8,428 bases of DNA from Candidatus Nanopelagicales bacterium (GTDB taxonomy: Bacteria; Actinomycetota; Actinomycetes; Nanopelagicales; Nanopelagicaceae): the NCBI GenBank assembly GCA_030832365.1, contig JAURJF010000041.1:1-8428 (forward strand), in the 5' to 3' direction. The position numbers were made by a program, and so were the translations under genes. The first letter of the stretch is position 1. Every line of letters starts with the position of its first letter. The notes below the pieces were generated by a model, which worked only from the letters and a program-made list of their open reading frames with translations, searched no databases and was not told the origin of the DNA. This document shows, in pieces, positions 5,225 to 8,428 of the stretch.

Positions 5225-6051
5225 GCTGTAATTACCCCTGTTGATAGAAAGGTTAGCAAGAGAGTTCCCAGCAATACGCGATAGATAACAAAAGGCATGA
5301 AACTCTTAGTTTGAACGTATTTCATTAGCCAAGAGATAACTAAGTATCCGATAACAAAAGCTGTGACCGTTGCAACAAAAGTCTCTCCAGGAGAAAAAGC
5401 GTTTAATGGCCTTGAAAGTGAGTTGAAGAGCTCAAATGCTCCACTGCCTAGAACTGCAGGTATCGCTAGTAAAAAGGAGTATCGAAGCGCTGCCTCTCTT
5501 TTATATCCCAGAGCTCTTCCCATAGCAATTGTTGCGCCAGAGCGAGAGACCCCTGGAATAAGAGCAAGTGATTGCGCAATTCCATAGGCAATGCCCTCTC
5601 TTGCACCCAAAGCATCAAGGTCTTTCATCTTCTTGCCATAGTGATCCATCACGCCAAGTAGAAGGCCGAAAATGATTAATGTGGCTGCAATTAGATAGAG
5701 GGAACGAAAATTCTGACGAATATACTCCTGGCCAAAATATCCTAAGAAAAATATAGGAAGAGAGCCCAAAAGAATTAGCGCTGATAGACGCGCATCGCTT
5801 CTCTCGCTGCCCACCAATTCACCTCTTCTTATAAGCCAACTAAAAGATGCAGAGATGAGCCTTGCAATATCAGCCCTAAAATAAATGAGAACCGCTATCT
5901 CTGTTCCAATCTGCATTATCGCTGTGAAGGTTGCCCCGGGATCTGCCGCCGAAGGCAAGAATTCACCGAAGATTCGAATGTGGGCGCTTGATGAGACAGG
6001 AAGAAACTCAGTTAAGCCCTGAATAATTCCAAGAAATATTGCCTCAAGCAT
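5221..6051 (-). CDS. uppP: Undecaprenyl-diphosphatase UppP (BacA family)
   Basis: This is an integral membrane phosphatase of 276 residues, the usual family length, that converts undecaprenyl diphosphate to the monophosphate carrier used for peptidoglycan and other wall polymers. Both active-site segments are intact: QGLTEFLPVSSSAH (11-24), which holds the (E/Q)xxxE motif as Q11 and E15 plus H24, and PGVSRSGAT (166-174) with R170. Around seven to eight hydrophobic helices follow the family pattern, ending near 255-272. Family members can confer bacitracin resistance when abundant. The ATG at 6051 overlaps the end of the M3 peptidase gene by eight bases, so it is the third gene of the operon. 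It stops within a TTAA shared with the opposing small gene, leaving no room for a terminator between them. Confidence 0.96.
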   Translation of the reverse strand: MLEAIFLGIIQGLTEFLPVSSSAHIRIFGEFLPSAADPGATFTAIMQIGTEIAVLIYFRADIARLISASFSWLIRRGELVGSERSDARLSALILLGSLPIFFLGYFGQEYIRQNFRSLYLIAATLIIFGLLLGVMDHYGKKMKDLDALGAREGIAYGIAQSLALIPGVSRSGATIAMGRALGYKREAALRYSFLLAIPAVLGSGAFELFNSLSRPLNAFSPGETFVATVTAFVIGYLVISWLMKYVQTKSFMPFVIYRVLLGTLLLTFLSTGVITA

Positions 6052-8080
6052 TACTTACTAACCCTCTACGTTTTAATAGCGGCTCAATAACTGCATCTCT
6101 ACCTCTGAAATTTCTAAACATCTCTAGAGAATCAATAGAGCCGCCCTGGCTCATAAGTTTGCCTCTGAGGTGATCGCCATTCTCTCGAGTTAAACCACCA
6201 TTTTCCTTAAACCACTCGCCAGTATCGGCATCAAAGACCTCTGCCCAGATATAGCCGTAATAACCAGCAGAGTATCCCCCAGCGAAAATGTGAGAGAAGT
6301 AGGAAGAGCGATACCTTGTTGGAACGCAATCATAGGCAAGGCCGTAACTTTCTATCGCCTCTGCTTCAAATTTTTCAACATCGCTTACAACTTCATCTGA
6401 TGAAAGCGAGTGCCAAGCAAGATCAAGGATCGCTGCAGCCATGTAGCTAGTTGTGGCATGGCCCTCATTAAAGGTTGATGATTCTTCCAGTTTATCTATC
6501 CAGCTCTGCGGCAGGCGCTCCCCACTTTGGTAATGGCGGGCATAGTTATCAACGATTTGGGGATCAAGGATCCACATCTCATTAACCTGGGAAGGAAACT
6601 CAACAAAGTCTCGCTGCACCGCTGTTCCTGAAAACCTGGGATATTTCACATTCGATAATAGTCCGTGGATAGCATGGCCAAATTCGTGGAAGAGAGTAGT
6701 TGTTTCATCAAGAGTAAGAAGGGTTGCCTCCCCCTCTGGTGGCTTTGGAATATTCAAGTTATTTACGACAACTGGGAGTTGATTAAGTAGGTGGCTCTGC
6801 TTAACTAAAGAGTTCATCCAAGCCCCACCTCGCTTAGAGTCTCTAGTGTAGAAATCAGCGATATAGAGGCCAATCTTTGAGCCATCTTCGTTAAAGACTT
6901 CAAAAGCTCTCGCCTCTGGGTGGTAAGTAACTAGATCTGGGCGCTCTTTAAAGCTCATTCCATAAAGTTTGCCAGCAGAGAAAAAGACGCCTTTAAATAA
7001 AACGCTCTCCAGTTCAAAGTATGGCTTCATCAAGGAAGTATCAAGATCGTACTTCTCAGCTCTTACCTTCTCGGTGTAATAATCCCAATCCCAACTCTCT
7101 AGTTTTTCAATGCCATCTAGCTTAGCTAGCCGCTCAAGATCTCTGCCCTCAGCTTTAGCATTTGCAAGAGCAGCAGGAGCAATCTTTCTAAGCATTGAAT
7201 GAACTTTCTCAGGCGAGCCAGCTGTCTGCTCGGAGAGCGAATACTGAGCATGACTTTCCTTACCAAATATCTCAGCCCGTTTTGCTCTTAACTCGACCAT
7301 CTTTAAAAGAACTTCCCTGGTATCAAAGTCATTTCCACGAAGACCCTTACTTAGAGATGCTTGCATAACCTTTTTTCTTAGTTCACGATTCTTTAGTGAG
7401 CGCAGAAGTGGATGGCCGGTAAAATTGACTGCGCCAATCATGTATTTGCCTTGAATACCTCGCGCATCTGCCGCTGCTTTACAGGCTTTTATCTGATTCT
7501 CTGAGAGGCCATCTAGCTCCTTAAGATCATCGACAAAGACAGCTAAATCATTTGTCTCACTTAAAACCTTTTTACTAAATTCTGTTTGAAGAGTGGATAG
7601 CTCTTCATTTATCTTCTTAATCTCCTCACGCTGGGAATCTGATAGCCCAGCTCCAGCATGTAGAAAGTCGCGGTGATACCTCTTTAGAAGCCATGAATCT
7701 TCGCTATTTAGATCAAGTCCTGAATCCACAAGTTTAGTAATTCGAGCGAAGAGCTTTTGATTTAACTTGATTTTATCGGAGTGAGCTGCAAGCTTTGGAG
7801 CAATCTCTGCTTCTATTTTATCTATAGCTTCATTGGTATCACTCGAAGATTTATTGTAAAAAACTGCAGCGACTCTACTTAAAATTCCCCCACTTGCCTC
7901 AAGGGCTACCAAGGTATTTTCAAAGGTAACTTCAACTTGGCTAGTTATCTTCTCAACCTCTGCTAGCTGTTCATCCATTCCGGCATAGAAAGCTGGCAGA
8001 TAATCCGCCTCTGAAATCGCTGCAAATGGCGGCAATTCATACTCAAGGCTTGACTTAGCTAGGAATGGATTTTGGCTCAT
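6044..8080 (-). CDS. dcp: M3-family zinc metallopeptidase, peptidyl-dipeptidase Dcp type
   Basis: This is a 678-residue cytoplasmic zinc peptidase, very close in length to E. coli Dcp (about 680), which removes dipeptides from the C-termini of short peptides. The zinc site is complete: HEFGH (465-469; ligands H465 and H469, catalytic E466) and E494 in DFVEFPSQVNE as third ligand. The transition-state and substrate region HIFAGGYSAGYYGYIWAEV (597-615) has H597, Y603, Y607, Y608 and Y610. SKRGGAWM (415-422) is typical of Dcp and related enzymes. The N-terminal 200 or so residues are helical and charged, as in the M3 lid. No signal peptide is present. Its ATG overlaps the hydrolase stop as ATGA, and its end overlaps uppP. 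Oligopeptidase A is the main alternative; the family itself is certain. Confidence 0.93.
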   Translation of the reverse strand: MSQNPFLAKSSLEYELPPFAAISEADYLPAFYAGMDEQLAEVEKITSQVEVTFENTLVALEASGGILSRVAAVFYNKSSSDTNEAIDKIEAEIAPKLAAHSDKIKLNQKLFARITKLVDSGLDLNSEDSWLLKRYHRDFLHAGAGLSDSQREEIKKINEELSTLQTEFSKKVLSETNDLAVFVDDLKELDGLSENQIKACKAAADARGIQGKYMIGAVNFTGHPLLRSLKNRELRKKVMQASLSKGLRGNDFDTREVLLKMVELRAKRAEIFGKESHAQYSLSEQTAGSPEKVHSMLRKIAPAALANAKAEGRDLERLAKLDGIEKLESWDWDYYTEKVRAEKYDLDTSLMKPYFELESVLFKGVFFSAGKLYGMSFKERPDLVTYHPEARAFEVFNEDGSKIGLYIADFYTRDSKRGGAWMNSLVKQSHLLNQLPVVVNNLNIPKPPEGEATLLTLDETTTLFHEFGHAIHGLLSNVKYPRFSGTAVQRDFVEFPSQVNEMWILDPQIVDNYARHYQSGERLPQSWIDKLEESSTFNEGHATTSYMAAAILDLAWHSLSSDEVVSDVEKFEAEAIESYGLAYDCVPTRYRSSYFSHIFAGGYSAGYYGYIWAEVFDADTGEWFKENGGLTRENGDHLRGKLMSQGGSIDSLEMFRNFRGRDAVIEPLLKRRGLVSNA

Positions 8081-8428
8081 TTGCTTGTTTCTTGGATAAA
8101 TAGTCGCGTATTTTCAAAAATAATATGAGCATCATAATCAAGAGTTGCAACGTGATAACTATTTAGAAGTTCAATTCTTTGCTTATCGCTTGAACCAATC
8201 TCTTCTAGAATTATCTCAGTGTTGGAAACATCAAGGGTGTGATCATCAACGCTATGAAAGAGTAATACCGGCGTCTTTATTCTGGGCAGGCGCTTTCTAG
8301 CTAGTTTAAGATATTTATATAGTTGAGCTACTCCCTTGATAGGCAGGGCGTCATAACCCCATTCAGTTACGCCAGGTTTTTTAATGTCATCTCCAACCGA
8401 GGCGCGAGATTTTTGCACCTTAGAGATA
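8077..8428 (-). CDS. Alpha/beta hydrolase (carboxylesterase-like), C-terminal part
   Basis: This is the last 116 codons of a gene that begins outside the window. The visible part matches the C-terminal third of an alpha/beta-hydrolase of the Est30 / monoacylglycerol-lipase-like group. RIKTPVLLFHSVDDHTLDV carries the acid of the triad in the DD pair, and LLNSYHVATLDYDAH carries the catalytic histidine. The nucleophile elbow lies upstream of 8428. Reading is open to the window edge, so the GTG at 8418 should not be taken as a start. The stop overlaps the dcp ATG as ATGA, suggesting translational coupling in a hydrolase-dcp-uppP operon. Substrate is unknown; short acyl esters are typical of the group. 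Confidence 0.87.
   Translation of the reverse strand, partial: ISKVQKSRASVGDDIKKPGVTEWGYDALPIKGVAQLYKYLKLARKRLPRIKTPVLLFHSVDDHTLDVSNTEIILEEIGSSDKQRIELLNSYHVATLDYDAHIIFENTRLFIQETSK

Noticed and set aside
5363..5587. Plus-strand open frame opposite uppP
   Set aside because: Antisense to the UppP active-site region, with no domain.
8416..8418. GTG at 8418 as the start of a 113-residue hydrolase
   Set aside because: The frame stays open to the window edge and the visible part is only the C-terminal third of the fold, so the gene begins upstream.
1..8428. CRISPR array, transposon ends, phage genes or a toxin-antitoxin or defence module
   Set aside because: No spaced direct repeats, transposase, integrase or recognisable defence protein was seen on either strand.

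Overview
This 8.4 kb window looks like ordinary, tightly packed chromosome from a streamlined actinobacterium. The base composition is moderate to slightly AT-rich. Genes abut or overlap by a few bases, and the order chorismate enzyme / class IV aminotransferase / small PGPGW membrane protein / thrS, beside a Gly-Cys-Val tRNA trio, is of an actinobacterial kind. A freshwater planktonic lineage (acI / Nanopelagicales type) is my best guess. That is inference from layout and composition, since no ribosomal RNA is present.

Left part (1-2498, all minus strand): pabB, pabC and a small PGPGW-type membrane protein form a translationally coupled operon (overlaps TAATG and GTGA) that runs toward thrS, of which only the N-terminal 126 codons are in view. 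PabB and PabC would convert chorismate to p-aminobenzoate for folate. The diagnostic PIKGT lysine favours PabB over TrpE.

Middle part (2499-2960, plus strand): tRNA-Gly(GCC), tRNA-Cys(GCA) and tRNA-Val(GAC) follow one another. Only tRNA-Cys carries an encoded CCA. A perfect 10-bp inverted repeat lies between Cys and Val.

Accessory-looking part (2961-5038): a small VOC/glyoxalase-fold protein and an oversized DppB-like ABC permease sit on the minus strand. The permease has about 130 extra residues and about four extra membrane helices in its middle, and no partner permease, ATPase or binding protein is visible beside it. After it comes a 214-bp non-coding gap.

Right part (5039-8428): a 61-residue cysteine-rich zinc-ribbon-like protein on the plus strand meets uppP tail to tail, and the two stop codons share one TTAA palindrome. 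uppP is the last gene of a minus-strand operon (alpha/beta hydrolase, M3 metallopeptidase of the Dcp type, uppP) joined by 4- and 8-base overlaps. UppP recycles the undecaprenyl carrier lipid for cell-wall synthesis. The peptidase and hydrolase are probably housekeeping degradative enzymes.

I see no CRISPR array, transposase, integrase, phage gene or clear defence system. The items most worth a second look are the orphan enlarged permease, the Cys-rich mini-protein, and a recurring TANNNT motif 6-7 bases before ATG codons, which suggests leaderless transcripts.
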